A stretch of 64,000 bases of DNA, from positions 927,827-991,826 of the forward strand of contig NZ_HG315685.1 in NCBI RefSeq assembly GCF_000455365.1. The letters run 5' to 3'. A program made the translations under genes and the position numbers. This document shows, piece by piece, positions 7,465 to 16,798 of this stretch (position 1 is the stretch's first letter; each line of letters begins with the position of its first letter). The notes beneath the pieces were generated by a model. That model made no database searches, had not been told where the DNA came from, and saw only the letters and a list, made by a program, of their open reading frames with translations. The stretch comes from Halopiger djelfimassiliensis (GTDB lineage: Archaea > Halobacteriota > Halobacteria > Halobacteriales > Natrialbaceae).

Positions 7465-8976
7465 ATGCCAACGAGACGGACCGTACTGGCAGCGAGCGTC
7501 GTCGCGGCGACGACCGGTGTTGCGGGGTGTACCGATGGAACGGACGACGACTCGGACGAGGAAGCGGATGCCGACGGGGAATCGAACGGCGACGGGGGAT
7601 CGAACGTCGAGAGCCCAGCGATCGGCGTTGCGGCCGAGTGGAACGCGATACGGGCGCGCACCGCCGACGCGCTCGCACTCGGAGTCGCCGGTGAGTTCTC
7701 GACCGGCGGGGCGGTCGTCAGCGATACGCTGGCCCGGTTCGAGGGGGCAACTGCCGAGTGGGGTGCTCACGAACAACTCGAGGAGACCGACCACGAGAGC
7801 TACGAGGAGTTCGAGGAGGCGCTCGAGGAACTCAAGCAGGAGGGTCTCGACGAATCCGACCTCGAGCGGATACGGACGGAAGTCGGCCTCGCGGACGAAC
7901 AGCTACAGTCGGTACAGCACGACCGACTGGGAGCGGAGAACGCGCTCGCGTTGGATATGGGCCAGTTCGCGGCGCGAATCAACGACGTCGCGACGCTTGC
8001 GGCCGCCGGGCAGTTCGCCGCGGCCGAAACCGTCGCCGAGGGGATCGACGAAGCGTGGGAGGACTCGAACGCACACGACGCCGTCAGCGACGCCGATTCG
8101 GACCTGTACTCGACGTTCGAAGGTGCGGTAATCGGGCTGGCGTCGGCAGCGGCCGACGAGGACGCCGAGGCGGTACGGGACGAAGCCGAGACCGCGATTC
8201 CGGCCGCGATCGACGCCGCGTACGTCCTCGCGGAAGACGAGGCGGTCGCCGACGCGGCCGGAATCGCAACCATGCAGGCCCGCGGCTGGGACGCCGCCGT
8301 GTTGACGACCTTCGATGTCGCGCCGGAAACGGCCGCGGATATCGCGCGAGGGGCCTACCAGTGGTTCGAAAGCGCCCGCGTCCACGAGTCGCTCGAGAGC
8401 GCCGATCACGCCACCTACGAGGCATTCGAGGACGAACTCGAGGCGTACATCGAGACGCTCGAGACCGAAGCGACCGTCGACGAGGCGGCGGCCGACTTCG
8501 CGGCGGCCGCGCTCCGAGCACAGTTCGCCGTCGCCGGCGCGCTCGAGGACGCACCCGGCGAGGGCGACGGCGACCACGGCCACGAGCACGGCGACGAGCA
8601 CGCGGACCTCGAAGGCGGCCCGAACGTCGTTGAAGGCGTCCCCGACGACGTCGACCACGTCGTGAAGATGCACGCGACGTCGTTCGAGCCCGAGAACCTG
8701 ACCGTCGCGTCCGGCGACACGGTCGCGTTCGAACACGTCGGCGGTGAACCTCACACCGTCACCGCTTACGAGGACGGAATCCCCGCCGACGCGGCCTACT
8801 GGGCGTCAGGTGATTTCGAAAGCGAACAGCGCGCCCGCGAGGGCTGGGAGAACGGCGTCGGCGCGGTCCGATCCGGCCAGTCGTACGTCCGCACGTTCGA
8901 GACGACCGGCGAACACGAATACGTCTGTCTGCCACACGAGACGGTCGAGATGACCGGAACGATCGTCGTCGAGTAA
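7465..8976 (+). CDS. Lipoprotein with duplicated helical domain, His-rich linker and C-terminal halocyanin domain (DUF5059-like)
   Basis: Membrane-anchored protein of 503 residues. The leader ends in a GVAGC lipobox (Cys22), followed by an acidic spacer. Residues ~52-360 are helical and internally duplicated: HEQLEETDHESYEEFEEALE (~102-121) matches HESLESADHATYEAFEDELE (~307-326). A histidine-rich linker (DHGHEHGDEH, ~372-381) leads to a cupredoxin domain with ligands in EPHTVTAYE and YVCLPHETVEM, closely matching the 4005 halocyanin. The helical part resembles what haloarchaeal annotation calls DUF5059 (from memory). The inverted repeat at 7446-7461 suggests metal-dependent control. A role in metal binding or electron transfer at the cell surface is inference. 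Confidence 0.8.
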   Translation: MPTRRTVLAASVVAATTGVAGCTDGTDDDSDEEADADGESNGDGGSNVESPAIGVAAEWNAIRARTADALALGVAGEFSTGGAVVSDTLARFEGATAEWGAHEQLEETDHESYEEFEEALEELKQEGLDESDLERIRTEVGLADEQLQSVQHDRLGAENALALDMGQFAARINDVATLAAAGQFAAAETVAEGIDEAWEDSNAHDAVSDADSDLYSTFEGAVIGLASAAADEDAEAVRDEAETAIPAAIDAAYVLAEDEAVADAAGIATMQARGWDAAVLTTFDVAPETAADIARGAYQWFESARVHESLESADHATYEAFEDELEAYIETLETEATVDEAAADFAAAALRAQFAVAGALEDAPGEGDGDHGHEHGDEHADLEGGPNVVEGVPDDVDHVVKMHATSFEPENLTVASGDTVAFEHVGGEPHTVTAYEDGIPADAAYWASGDFESEQRAREGWENGVGAVRSGQSYVRTFETTGEHEYVCLPHETVEMTGTIVVE

Positions 8977-9018
8977 CCCGCCCGAGTCCCGTCCCGCTTC
9001 GTCGATCGACCGCAAGCG

Positions 9019-9042
9019 TTTCACCCGATGGTACCACCTAGT
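9019..9042 (+). promoter_or_regulatory. Promoter of the 9048 gene with TACCACCTAGT element
   Basis: TTTCAC at 9019-9024 lies 24-29 bp before ATG 9048. TACCACCTAGT at 9032-9042 is identical to the element before thi4 (5213-5223); the two promoters also share CGATG/GGATG just upstream of it. Confidence 0.4.
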
Positions 9043-9047
9043 CGTAC

Positions 9048-9857
9048 ATGGTCGATCGAGTCATCTGCTACCGCCCGCCCTCGACGATCGCCGCCACCGA
9101 GACCGATTCGGGTTCGGGGACGAACGACGGCGTCGTCGACGTCGACGCCATCGCCGACTGGCTCGCGGCGCGGATCGACGCGTCGGTGTCGGTTCGCGAC
9201 CGGTTTCTCGAGGAGCACCGGACCGACGATCTCGCCGAACGGTTCGCCGAAGCGCGCGTAACGTCGCCGTACGAGCGCGATACTGGAAACACCATGCTGG
9301 GGACGATCCGCTACGAGGAACGCGCACTCGAGAATCCCGACCGCGAGGGCGGCGTGCTCTACGACGGCGGCCAGATCCAGCGGACGCTCAACAGCGCCCT
9401 CCCGGCCGACGAGCGCGGGCTCGAGACGCTACACGTGGCCGTTCTCGACCGGGCGATCGGAACGTGGGGCGCGCACGACGGACGCTGGCACAAGCGGGTG
9501 AACGTCCTCGGACAACCCGCGTTGATATCGGTTCCGGGACTCTACGAGGCACCCGCAAAGCCCGAGGTGTACTACAAGGAAAAGCAGCGCCACGCACTCC
9601 TCTCCGGCGACGCGCCGCCGCGGGAGGTCCTCGAGAACCAGGTCGACGGGGAGTTTCTGGTCGAGAACGACCCCCGGACGACCGACGCGCTGAAGGGCTA
9701 TGTCCTGCAGGCGTACCACTACCTCCAGCGAGGCGAGGCGTTTTGCGATCGGGAGGGGTGTCGCCTCTACAACGCCCACTACCACGAGGGACTGATCGAC
9801 GCTCAGTTGCGCGACCCCGAGTTCTGTTCCGAGCACGCTCGACTGTACGGGACGTAG
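9048..9857 (+). CDS. Haloarchaeal protein with C-terminal Cys/His cluster, putative metallopeptidase (DUF6775-like)
   Basis: Cytoplasmic protein of 269 residues with no signal peptide. The most telling part is the C-terminus: FCDREGCRLYNAHYHEGLI followed by FCSEHARLYG. This gives Cys-x4-Cys, His-x-His and Cys-x2-His groups that could hold zinc, like the structural site of archaemetzincin-type proteins. I associate this pattern with the family annotated as a putative metallopeptidase (DUF6775) in haloarchaea, from memory. A canonical HExxH motif is not visible, so catalysis is unproven. The promoter shares an 11-mer with thi4. Confidence 0.6.
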   Translation: MVDRVICYRPPSTIAATETDSGSGTNDGVVDVDAIADWLAARIDASVSVRDRFLEEHRTDDLAERFAEARVTSPYERDTGNTMLGTIRYEERALENPDREGGVLYDGGQIQRTLNSALPADERGLETLHVAVLDRAIGTWGAHDGRWHKRVNVLGQPALISVPGLYEAPAKPEVYYKEKQRHALLSGDAPPREVLENQVDGEFLVENDPRTTDALKGYVLQAYHYLQRGEAFCDREGCRLYNAHYHEGLIDAQLRDPEFCSEHARLYGT

Positions 9858-9924
9858 CCCGCTCCGCCGGGACGACCCCGGAACCGGAGCGTACTTTTGT
9901 CCCAGTCGCCTTCGGCAACGTACA

Positions 9925-10341
9925 ATGAGTGCTGAGTTTACCGTCGAGGTACCGGTCCGGTATCGCGACCTCGATCCGCTGAACCACGTCAACCACGCCG
10001 TCTACGCGAGCTATCTCGAGGCGGCCCGCACCGAGTATCTCGCCGCGGTCCTCGATATGGACGAGGCGGACCTCCCGTTCGTCATCGCGAACCTCGAGAT
10101 CGACTACGAGCGGCCGATCGTCAAGGGCGACGAGCCGACGGTCGCCCTCCGGGTCACGGATCTCGGAGAGTCGAGTTGCACCATGACCTACGAGATTCGC
10201 GTCGACGGGACCGTCGCCGCGACGGCCGAGACGACCATGGTTTACGTCGACCCCGAGTCCAAACGGCCGTCGCCGCTCCCCAACGAGGTCCGTGAATCGG
10301 TTCGCGAGTACGAAGGGTTCGAATCGGCGGCCCGATCGTAA
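9925..10341 (+). CDS. Hotdog-fold acyl-CoA thioesterase (YbgC/4HBT type)
   Basis: Cytoplasmic enzyme of 138 residues expected to hydrolyse acyl-CoA thioesters. The N-terminal signature YRDLDPLNHVNHAVYASYLE carries the catalytic Asp of the 4-hydroxybenzoyl-CoA thioesterase family (D-x-N-x-H-x-N region), followed by ARTEYL. Length and motif order are standard. It lies 67 bp after the 9048 gene on the same strand and converges on the methyltransferase at 10357. Confidence 0.85.
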   Translation: MSAEFTVEVPVRYRDLDPLNHVNHAVYASYLEAARTEYLAAVLDMDEADLPFVIANLEIDYERPIVKGDEPTVALRVTDLGESSCTMTYEIRVDGTVAATAETTMVYVDPESKRPSPLPNEVRESVREYEGFESAARS

Positions 10342-10356
10342 CGGACGAACGCGGCA

Positions 10357-11073
10357 CTACTCGTTTCGGTCCGACGACCCGCCGGCGGGACCGTCTTCGA
10401 GTCGGCCGCCGGTCAACCGTACGACGCCGAACACGTGCGTTTCGTCGGCGATTGCCGTCGCTCGGTCCCGAAGGCGGGCGTGTGCGACATCGATCTTTTC
10501 GTCGAGTCGACGGGTCGGATCGTCCGCGTAGCGGAGTTTCGTCGTCGGCGGCGTCGAGAGGACGACGATCGCTCGAAAGACCGCATTGACCGGCGGGCCG
10601 TACCACGCGTCGCTCCGGGCGGCGTTAGCAAGAACGACGTGGCCGTCCGGACCGACGAGTTCACACCAGTCGTCGACGGCACCGGCGGGGTCCTCTAGCA
10701 TGCCGACAACGAACGTCGCGAGCAGGGCATCGACGTCGGTTTCGTCCCCGAGGGAACCGAGCGGCGGCTGTGTCGCGTCCCCTCGAACGACGTGGACGTT
10801 GTCGTACGCGGCCGTCGACTCGCGCGCTCGCTCGAGAACCGGCCGCGTGAAATCGATCCCGACGACGGTTCCCGCGGGACCGACACGTTCGCGCAAGTAC
10901 GGCAGGTTCGCGCCGGTTCCACAGCCCATCTCGACGACGGTATCGCCCGGCTCGAGCCGACAGGCGTCGGCCACACGGCTTCGAAGCCGTGGAATACCGG
11001 GGGTTCGTCGCGCGAGCAGATCGTACAGGCGGGCCCACCGGCCGTAAAACTCCTGTGCGTCTGCAGCCGTCAC
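10357..11073 (-). CDS. Class I SAM-dependent methyltransferase
   Basis: Cytoplasmic methyltransferase of 238 residues. SAM-binding motif I is VVEMGCGTGANLPYLRE (~40-56), motif II is VVGIDFTRPVLE, and post-motifs DALLATFVVGML and GHVVLANAARSD follow. The N-terminus YGRWARLYDLLARRTPGI resembles the UbiE/COQ5-like or phospholipid methyltransferase subgroup, but the substrate is unknown. The start is GTG 11073, 10 bp after the thiR stop, so the two are probably co-transcribed. Confidence 0.8.
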   Translation of the reverse strand: MTAADAQEFYGRWARLYDLLARRTPGIPRLRSRVADACRLEPGDTVVEMGCGTGANLPYLRERVGPAGTVVGIDFTRPVLERARESTAAYDNVHVVRGDATQPPLGSLGDETDVDALLATFVVGMLEDPAGAVDDWCELVGPDGHVVLANAARSDAWYGPPVNAVFRAIVVLSTPPTTKLRYADDPTRRLDEKIDVAHARLRDRATAIADETHVFGVVRLTGGRLEDGPAGGSSDRNE

Positions 11074-11083
11074 GCTCTCACCC

Positions 11084-11983
11084 TCAAAGCAGCGACCGGA
11101 CGTCGTCCGCGACCGACTCGGCGTCCGGTCCGAGGACGTAGATCAGCGGTTCGATCCCCATGCCGCCGGTCTGGTACAGCACCGTCGCCGACGGCTCCGC
11201 GTCGATCGCCGCGCTCACGCTCGAGGCGACGTCGTCGTCCTCGTCGAACTCGGCGGTTACGTGGCCGAGTTCGGTCAGTTCGGCCAGCAGTTTGCGATCG
11301 TACCGGATGTTGATCGCCGCCGACGCATCGGCCCCGTGGCGGCGGGCGGCCAGCAACACCGTCGCGACGTGTTCGGAGACGCCGAACTCGGGATCGGCCG
11401 GCACCGTCGCCTGCCCTTTCACGTCGAAGATGCGTCCCGGAACGCCGGCGACGTCGTCGACGTCTTCCGCGTCGGGCGTACAGGCGACCAGGTTCGAGCC
11501 GACCGCGGGGATCAGCCCGGCGAAGCCGCTCGCGTTCTCGAGGATACGAAGCCCGCGGCGCAGCGACGAGAGGACGCGCTCGCTGGTCCGCAGGTCGCTT
11601 TCGGGGTCGTGGACGCGGAAACTCGAGCCGTGATCGGCGAGGTCGGGAACCGCTTCCTCGTGGAGTTGGGCGAGCAGATCCCCGCCCGCCTCGAGGTCGC
11701 GGATCAGGACTTCGATCTCGATCAGCGCCTGAACGGGCGTGATGTCGCCGGCGGCTAGTCCCTCCGCGAGTTCGGCGACGAGGGTTTCGACGCGTCCGTC
11801 GGTGGCGATACGATCGTTGACGGTGACGTCGCCGTGGGCGTACTTGGAGACGGCGCTTTGACTGATCCCGAGTACGTCCGCGACCTCGCTTTGCGTGAGT
11901 CCGCGTTCGCGGAGTTCCCCCGCCAGCATCGATCGGACTGTCGGGAGGAACTCGTCGACGACGATCTCTTCGACGAATTGCAT
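11084..11983 (-). CDS. thiR: ThiR-type regulator: HTH plus ThiN-like thiamine-phosphate-binding domain
   Basis: Transcription regulator of 299 residues. The N-terminal Cro/XRE-type HTH is at ~28-52 (LTQSEVADVLGISQSAVSKYAHG). A helical linker follows, then a ThiN-like domain from ~125 to the end with AVGSNLVAC, GRIFDVKGQ and TGGMGIEPLIYVLG. HTH-ThiN fusions regulate thiamine synthesis genes such as thi4 and thiC in haloarchaea. The protein lacks a ThiD part, so it is a regulator rather than ThiDN. A TATA-like AGTTATCC lies ~28-35 bp upstream. thi4 lies 5 kb away in the same window. Confidence 0.85.
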   Translation of the reverse strand: MQFVEEIVVDEFLPTVRSMLAGELRERGLTQSEVADVLGISQSAVSKYAHGDVTVNDRIATDGRVETLVAELAEGLAAGDITPVQALIEIEVLIRDLEAGGDLLAQLHEEAVPDLADHGSSFRVHDPESDLRTSERVLSSLRRGLRILENASGFAGLIPAVGSNLVACTPDAEDVDDVAGVPGRIFDVKGQATVPADPEFGVSEHVATVLLAARRHGADASAAINIRYDRKLLAELTELGHVTAEFDEDDDVASSVSAAIDAEPSATVLYQTGGMGIEPLIYVLGPDAESVADDVRSLL

Positions 11984-12058
11984 TCGTTGGCGTGGCCTAC
12001 GACCGCCTGCGGGATAACTTGTCGGTCCAGCGGCGGCCGTGAGACGGCGGCGTCGCGA

Positions 12059-12661
12059 TCAGTCCGAGCGCTCGAGTTGGTCGCCGCCGAACTCGTGGTC
12101 GCTCTGGATGCGCGACGCCTGTGGCCCGTCCTGATCCTGGTACTTCGAGCCGCGTTCGCTGCCGTAGGGCCGTTTCGCTTCCGTCTTGAGTTCCGTGAAC
12201 GTGAGTTGCGAGATGCGCATGCCGGGCGTGAGCGCGACGGGCGCGGTCCCGAGGTTCGAGAGTTCGAGGGTGATCTGGCCGCGATACCCGGGGTCGCACA
12301 GCCCCGCGGTGGCGTGGACGACCACGGCCAGCCGGCCGAGCGACGAACGGCCCTCCACGTGGGCGATCAGGTCCGCCGGAATCTCGACGCGCTCGTAGGT
12401 CGTCCCCAGCACGAAGTCACCGGGATGGAGAATGAAGTCGTCGCCGTCCTCGACGACCGTCTCGGTGACGTACTCGTCGACTTCGCGCTCGGAGTCGGGA
12501 TGAATACAGGGGATGTTCGTCCGCTGGAACTCGAGGAACTCCCGCCCCAGACGGAGGTCGACGCTTGCGGGCTGGATCTGTAGCTCCGGATCGTCGAGGG
12601 GGTCGACCACGAGGTCGCCCTCCTCGAGACGCCGCAGGATGTCCGCATCGGAGAGGATCAT
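12059..12661 (-). CDS. dcd: dCTP deaminase
   Basis: Cytoplasmic trimeric enzyme of 200 residues that converts dCTP to dUTP (some family members go on to dUMP). The signature [33 protein letters not shown], positions ~103-135, holds the catalytic RSSxGR arginine and Glu of the Dcd/DUT fold. [10 protein letters not shown] and the C-terminal closing loop are also present. Start ATG 12661 (MILSD) fits the family; the longer open frame upstream does not. Confidence 0.95.
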   Translation of the reverse strand: MILSDADILRRLEEGDLVVDPLDDPELQIQPASVDLRLGREFLEFQRTNIPCIHPDSEREVDEYVTETVVEDGDDFILHPGDFVLGTTYERVEIPADLIAHVEGRSSLGRLAVVVHATAGLCDPGYRGQITLELSNLGTAPVALTPGMRISQLTFTELKTEAKRPYGSERGSKYQDQDGPQASRIQSDHEFGGDQLERSD

Positions 12662-12775
12662 ATCCGACGAGTCGAACGGCGAGCGTGTAAACCGTTCGAT
12701 CCGGCGGCTGTGGTGTTGTCGCCGCACTCACGTGTCGGGCCCCGTAGTCGGCTCCGGAATCCGGGTCCACCCGCG

Positions 12776-13486
12776 TTACTCGAGTGCCGAATCGATCGCG
12801 TCAGCGATCCGCTCGAATGCGGGTGACTCGAGGTCGTCACCGTCGACGAAGACGGTTGGAGTCCCCTCGACGCCGATGGACTCGCCGTGGGACTTGTCCG
12901 CCTCGATGGTCGAGCGGTGGGTTTCCTCCTCGGCCGCCTCGCGGACCGCCGTCCCGTCGAGTCCGTGGTCAGCCGCGACGCTTTCGATCAGCTCGTAGCT
13001 GTACGTCTGGGCCTCGTAGATGTCGCTCGTGAACGCCCAGTACGCGTCGTCACCTTCGGTTTCGTAGACCTCTCGAGCGGCGCTTGCCATCGCCCACGAC
13101 CACGTCGGGTGGACCGGAATGGGGAACTCCCGACGTTCGTACCGAATCCGTCCGGGGTCGATGTAGGCCTCCTCGAGTTGCGGAACGACCTCCTGCTCGA
13201 AGGTTCGACAGTGCGGACAGGCAAAGTCCTCGTAGACCGTTACCGTCACGGCCGCGTCCGGATCGCCGGCGACCGGCGCTTCCGGCGGTGTCCCGGTTTC
13301 GGCGTCCGCGTCCGAATCGTCGTCGGACGACGATCCGGTTTCGGAGCCGTCGGAGCCGGTATCAGTCGACGGCGCTTCGGGGTCCGAATCGGCCGCATCG
13401 TCCCGATTCTCGTCACCTAAACAGCCGGCGACGGTTCCGATTCCGACGGCCGCCGTTCCGAGGACCGCTCGTCGTGTCCGTTTCAT
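12776..13486 (-). CDS. DsbA/DsbG-like thioredoxin-fold lipoprotein
   Basis: Extracytoplasmic thiol oxidoreductase of ~236 residues. The leader [22 protein letters not shown] has twin arginines and a lipobox. An Asp/Ser-rich linker of ~60 residues follows. The DsbA-type active site is ACPHCRTFE, and the cis-proline loop is [11 protein letters not shown], both conserved. A role in disulfide formation or repair outside the cell is expected. ATG 13486 is chosen because it begins the twin-arginine leader; in-frame ATGs at 13492 and 13495 are alternatives. Divergent from pth2. Confidence 0.85.
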   Translation of the reverse strand: MKRTRRAVLGTAAVGIGTVAGCLGDENRDDAADSDPEAPSTDTGSDGSETGSSSDDDSDADAETGTPPEAPVAGDPDAAVTVTVYEDFACPHCRTFEQEVVPQLEEAYIDPGRIRYERREFPIPVHPTWSWAMASAAREVYETEGDDAYWAFTSDIYEAQTYSYELIESVAADHGLDGTAVREAAEEETHRSTIEADKSHGESIGVEGTPTVFVDGDDLESPAFERIADAIDSALE

Positions 13487-13606
13487 ATCCATCATATTGC
13501 GTCTCGAAAACAAATGTGTGTCGCATCCCCCGATCGTCGGTCAATCCGAGCCGGAAGAGGGGGATCGATCGCCGACGCTTTATCCGTCGCCCTCGAGCCA
13601 CGTCGT

Positions 13607-13945
13607 ATGAAGCAGGCCATCGTCGCCCGCACCGACATCGGCATGGGGAAGGGAAAACTCGCCGCGCAGGTCGCACACGCGTCGCTGTCGGCCTACGAAG
13701 CCGCCGACAGCCAGCTTCGAGACCAGTGGAAACGCGACGGCCAGAAGAAGGTCGTCCTCAAAGGCGAGAGCGAACGCCAACTCCACGAACTGTCCGAAAT
13801 CGCCGACAGCGAGGGGATCCCGAACGCGCTCATCCGGGACGCCGGACACACGCAACTCGAGCCCGGCACCGTCACCGCACTGGCCGTTGGCCCGGCCGCG
13901 GACGAGCGGGTCGACAGCGTTACCGGCGAGCTATCGTTGTTCTAG
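13607..13945 (+). CDS. pth2: Peptidyl-tRNA hydrolase, archaeal Pth2 type
   Basis: Cytoplasmic enzyme of 112 residues that releases tRNA from peptidyl-tRNA. It matches Pth2 along its full length: [25 protein letters not shown] with the conserved Lys/Gln/His residues, [12 protein letters not shown], and the terminal [27 protein letters not shown] element lies ~27-33 bp upstream of ATG 13607. Confidence 0.95.
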   Translation: MKQAIVARTDIGMGKGKLAAQVAHASLSAYEAADSQLRDQWKRDGQKKVVLKGESERQLHELSEIADSEGIPNALIRDAGHTQLEPGTVTALAVGPAADERVDSVTGELSLF

Positions 13946-14111
13946 GCCGTTTCGAAGCGTCGCGCTCCCGCGGATTGTACCAGTGTTTCCGGGGCACTGC
14001 AGCGACGAGCGTGGCGAAACCGGGACGATCACCGGTGAGGACCGTACCGACGACGACCGCGACCAACACACCGAGACCGATCGATCGGGGACGGGGCCGA
14101 CCGTGTGTCCA

Positions 14112-14270
14112 TTAGTACCCCATATAGACGAAGACCACGAGATACGCGATGACGCCGAACGCGACGGTTACGCCCATCCAGATGCCGATGATGATCGCTG
14201 CCTGTCGGCCGGTCATCTCCTGTCCGTCGAGGACGTCACCGAGTTCGTCGAGCGCGTCGCCGAGGTTCAT
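14112..14270 (-). CDS. Small single-pass membrane protein
   Basis: A 52-residue protein: an acidic amphipathic N-terminus ([16 protein letters not shown]) followed by one long hydrophobic segment ([22 protein letters not shown]) and an aromatic end. ATG 14270 is supported by the TATA-like ACTTATTTA ~24-32 bp upstream; longer in-frame starts run through that promoter. Function unknown. Divergent from truD. Confidence 0.65.
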   Translation of the reverse strand: MNLGDALDELGDVLDGQEMTGRQAAIIIGIWMGVTVAFGVIAYLVVFVYMGY

Positions 14271-14358
14271 ACTCACACGGAAACCAACCACGAGTAAATA
14301 AGTTATCAAGAAAACAGATCCGTCGCGCATCGAGCGCCGATCCGCGAGAGCGAATCGA

Positions 14359-14365
14359 TTTATTC
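14359..14365 (+). promoter_or_regulatory. TATA-like element of truD
   Basis: TTTATTC 28-34 bp before ATG 14393, the standard spacing for a leaderless haloarchaeal transcript. Confidence 0.5.
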
Positions 14366-14392
14366 CCGGCGGCCGAACCGCCCGCAATCAGC

Positions 14393-15775
14393 ATGCGTCC
14401 GGCACATCCAACGGAACGCGCCGTCGGGATGGAGTACTACGTCAGTGATACCGACGGCGTCGGCGGCCGTCTCCGCGACGACGACGAGCACTTTCGGGTG
14501 CGCGAACTCGAGCGGTTCGACACCGAACCGGTCGATGCACCGACCAACGCCTATCCGCATCTCGTCGTTCGCGCGACGCTACGCGGGTGGGACACGAACG
14601 ACTTCGCCGCCCGCCTCTCGGACGCGCTCGGGGTTTCGCGCGAACGGGTCGACTGGGCCGGCACGAAGGACAAGTACGCCGTGACAACCCAACTGTTCTC
14701 GATCTACGGCGCAGCCCCCGACGAGTTGCCCGATATCGACGGCGTCGATCTCGAAGTCCTCGGCCGTGCGGGCCGGGGGCTCGAGTTCGGCGATCTGGCG
14801 GGCAACGAGTTCGAACTCGTGGTCAGCGATCCCGACGCGCCCGGCAACGCGGCGACGATCACCGACGAGTTACACGCGTTCGGCGGCCTCGACGACCAGC
14901 GTTTCGAGCGGACTCGAGGCGACGAAGGCGTCGATACCGCCACGAGGGCGATCGGCGTCCCCAATTTCTTCGGCCAGCAGCGCTTCGGGAGCCGTCGACC
15001 GGTCACTCACGAGGTCGGACTGGCGATCGCCCGCGGCGACTGGGAGGGCGCAGTACTGGCCTATCTGGGGTCCCCGACGGACGCGGAGCCGGAGGGAACG
15101 CAGGCGGCCCGTGCGTTCGTCGACGACACGCGCGACTGGCAGGCGGCCCTCGACCGGTTTCCGAACCGACTCCGCTACGAACGGTCGATGCTGCACGAAC
15201 TCGCCGAAGCCGGCGACGAACCCGATGCCGAGACCTTCCGGGCGGCCCTCGAGCGCGTTCCGTCGAACCTCCAGCGGCTGTTCGTCCACGCCGCCCAGTC
15301 CTACGCGTTCAACCGGATGCTCAGCGAACGCCTCGAGCGCGGACTACCGTTCGACCGGCCCGTCGCCGGAGACGTCGTCTGCTTTTCCGATACCGATGCC
15401 CCCGAGGGCGTCGTCCTCCCGGATACGGATCGGCTCCAGCGCGTCGACGAACGCCGGGTCGACTCGGTAACCCGCCACTGCGAGCGTGGCCGCGCCTTCG
15501 TCACCGCGCCGCTGGTCGGCACCGAAACCGAACTCGCGGACGGCAAACAGGGCGACATCGAGCGGGCCGTCCTCGATGACCTCGGCCTCACGCCGGCGGA
15601 CTTCGATCTCCCCGGAGAGTTCCACTCGACCGGAACCCGACGTGCGATCCTCGTCCGGACGACACTGACCCGCGAGACGGAGCCGCTCTCGCTGTCGTTT
15701 ACCCTGCCAAAGGGCTCGTACGCGACCGTCGTCCTGCGGGAGTATCTGAAGGTCGATCCGGTACACCTCGGGTGA
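14393..15775 (+). CDS. truD: tRNA pseudouridine(13) synthase TruD
   Basis: Cytoplasmic RNA-modifying enzyme of 460 residues. The family motif WAGTKDK lies at ~88-94 with catalytic Asp93. [12 protein letters not shown] (~189-200) and the C-terminal region [21 protein letters not shown] complete the TruD fold, with the archaeal insertion domain between. The length is normal for archaeal TruD. The 3' end converges on the ribosomal operon ending at 15876. Confidence 0.93.
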   Translation: MRPAHPTERAVGMEYYVSDTDGVGGRLRDDDEHFRVRELERFDTEPVDAPTNAYPHLVVRATLRGWDTNDFAARLSDALGVSRERVDWAGTKDKYAVTTQLFSIYGAAPDELPDIDGVDLEVLGRAGRGLEFGDLAGNEFELVVSDPDAPGNAATITDELHAFGGLDDQRFERTRGDEGVDTATRAIGVPNFFGQQRFGSRRPVTHEVGLAIARGDWEGAVLAYLGSPTDAEPEGTQAARAFVDDTRDWQAALDRFPNRLRYERSMLHELAEAGDEPDAETFRAALERVPSNLQRLFVHAAQSYAFNRMLSERLERGLPFDRPVAGDVVCFSDTDAPEGVVLPDTDRLQRVDERRVDSVTRHCERGRAFVTAPLVGTETELADGKQGDIERAVLDDLGLTPADFDLPGEFHSTGTRRAILVRTTLTRETEPLSLSFTLPKGSYATVVLREYLKVDPVHLG

Positions 15776-15875
15776 CTCGAGCGACCGATAGTCGCCGGAC
15801 AACCGCATCGAACCAGTTACTGTCCGCTCACCGTGGCCGGCAAGCGTCGAAAAAACGGCGTACGTTTCGATCGCG

Positions 15876-16502
15876 TCAGTCGTCGGACCCGACGTCGACG
15901 GAGGTCGCTTCCTCTTCGGCGACTTCCTCGGGGTGGGCCTCGAGGGTCGACTTCTGGATCTCGACCCGGCGAAGCGGATAGATCGTCTTGGCTTCGCCGT
16001 AGATCGCCGAGGAGAGACGCCCTTCGACGACGCTGTCGATGAGCTCTTCGAAGGTCCGCTCGGCGGCGGCCTCTTCGACCATCTCGACCATCTGCTCGCG
16101 GATAGCCTTCTCCTGGCTGGCGTCCGCTTTCTTGGTCGTGAAGGCGACCGGCTGGATCTGCACGCGGTAGTCGTCCGTCGTGAGAACGGTCACGTAGGCC
16201 TCGATCTTCGAGGCGCCGCGACGGACCAACGAGCGCAGGTAGTCACGGGTCAGGGAGTGTTCCGTAAACTCCGTGTACGCCGAGTCGCTGCCGACGTCGG
16301 TGACCTTGAAGGTCAGCTTGGTGTTGTTCTCGCTGGCGTTGTCGGTGAGCTCGCCCAGCGTCGTTTCGATGGTTCGGTCGTAGACCTTTTCCGGTTCGTC
16401 AGCGGGGGTTTCGCCGAGTTCCTGGCGGTCGAACTGCTCCGGTGCCAGGACGGTATACCACCGCTTTTCCTGTTTCGCGCGTGAAACTGATCGTTCACTC
16501 AT
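15876..16502 (-). CDS. rps3ae: 30S ribosomal protein S3Ae (eS1)
   Basis: Small-subunit protein of 208 residues, archaeal/eukaryotic eS1 family. Recognisable blocks are KRWYTVLAPEQFD, GELTDNASENNTKLTFKV, SLTRDYLRSLVRRGASKIEA and the acidic haloarchaeal tail. Last gene of a four-gene operon; its ATG overlaps the pcc1 stop by 4 bp (ATGA), implying translational coupling. Confidence 0.95.
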   Translation of the reverse strand: MSERSVSRAKQEKRWYTVLAPEQFDRQELGETPADEPEKVYDRTIETTLGELTDNASENNTKLTFKVTDVGSDSAYTEFTEHSLTRDYLRSLVRRGASKIEAYVTVLTTDDYRVQIQPVAFTTKKADASQEKAIREQMVEMVEEAAAERTFEELIDSVVEGRLSSAIYGEAKTIYPLRRVEIQKSTLEAHPEEVAEEEATSVDVGSDD

Positions 16503-16798
16503 TGTGTATCGTGTGTCGTGTCTGTGTCGGACACTGTACCCGTGTCCGCTGGGTGTTCGCCCTGTTCGTTTCGCGCCGACTGCGCGACGGCAACCGCTAC
16601 CTCGAGATTGACGACGTAGTCATCAACCGTCGAGTGGAGTCCGCCGGTCGTCTCGCGTTCGATCCGGGTGACGACTGCAGTCTCGTCCTCGGCCACGTCG
16701 GTCTCCATCTCGGCCGTGTTGTCCGGGCACAGCGCCCGGGCGACGAGTTCAGGGTCGTCGTGTGTCGTCCGGATCGTCGCGCGTCGACGCCCGGTCAT
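16499..16798 (-). CDS. pcc1: KEOPS complex subunit Pcc1
   Basis: Small subunit of 99 residues of the KEOPS complex, which makes the t6A modification of ANN-decoding tRNAs. The sequence fits the short Pcc1 fold: an N-terminal strand (RRRATIRTTHDDPELVARALCPDNT), a central strand and a C-terminal helix (STVDDYVVNLEVAVAVAQ). It overlaps the RecJ-like gene and rps3ae by 4 bp each. Pcc1 next to S3Ae and a RecJ-like gene is a conserved archaeal arrangement. Confidence 0.85.
   Translation of the reverse strand: MTGRRRATIRTTHDDPELVARALCPDNTAEMETDVAEDETAVVTRIERETTGGLHSTVDDYVVNLEVAVAVAQSARNEQGEHPADTGTVSDTDTTHDTQ

Noticed and set aside
13946..14111. Possible small membrane protein on the minus strand (VLVAVVVGTVLTG...) downstream of the 14112 gene
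   Set aside because: One hydrophobic stretch from a GTG, but its end overlaps pth2 antisense and no promoter or family supports it.
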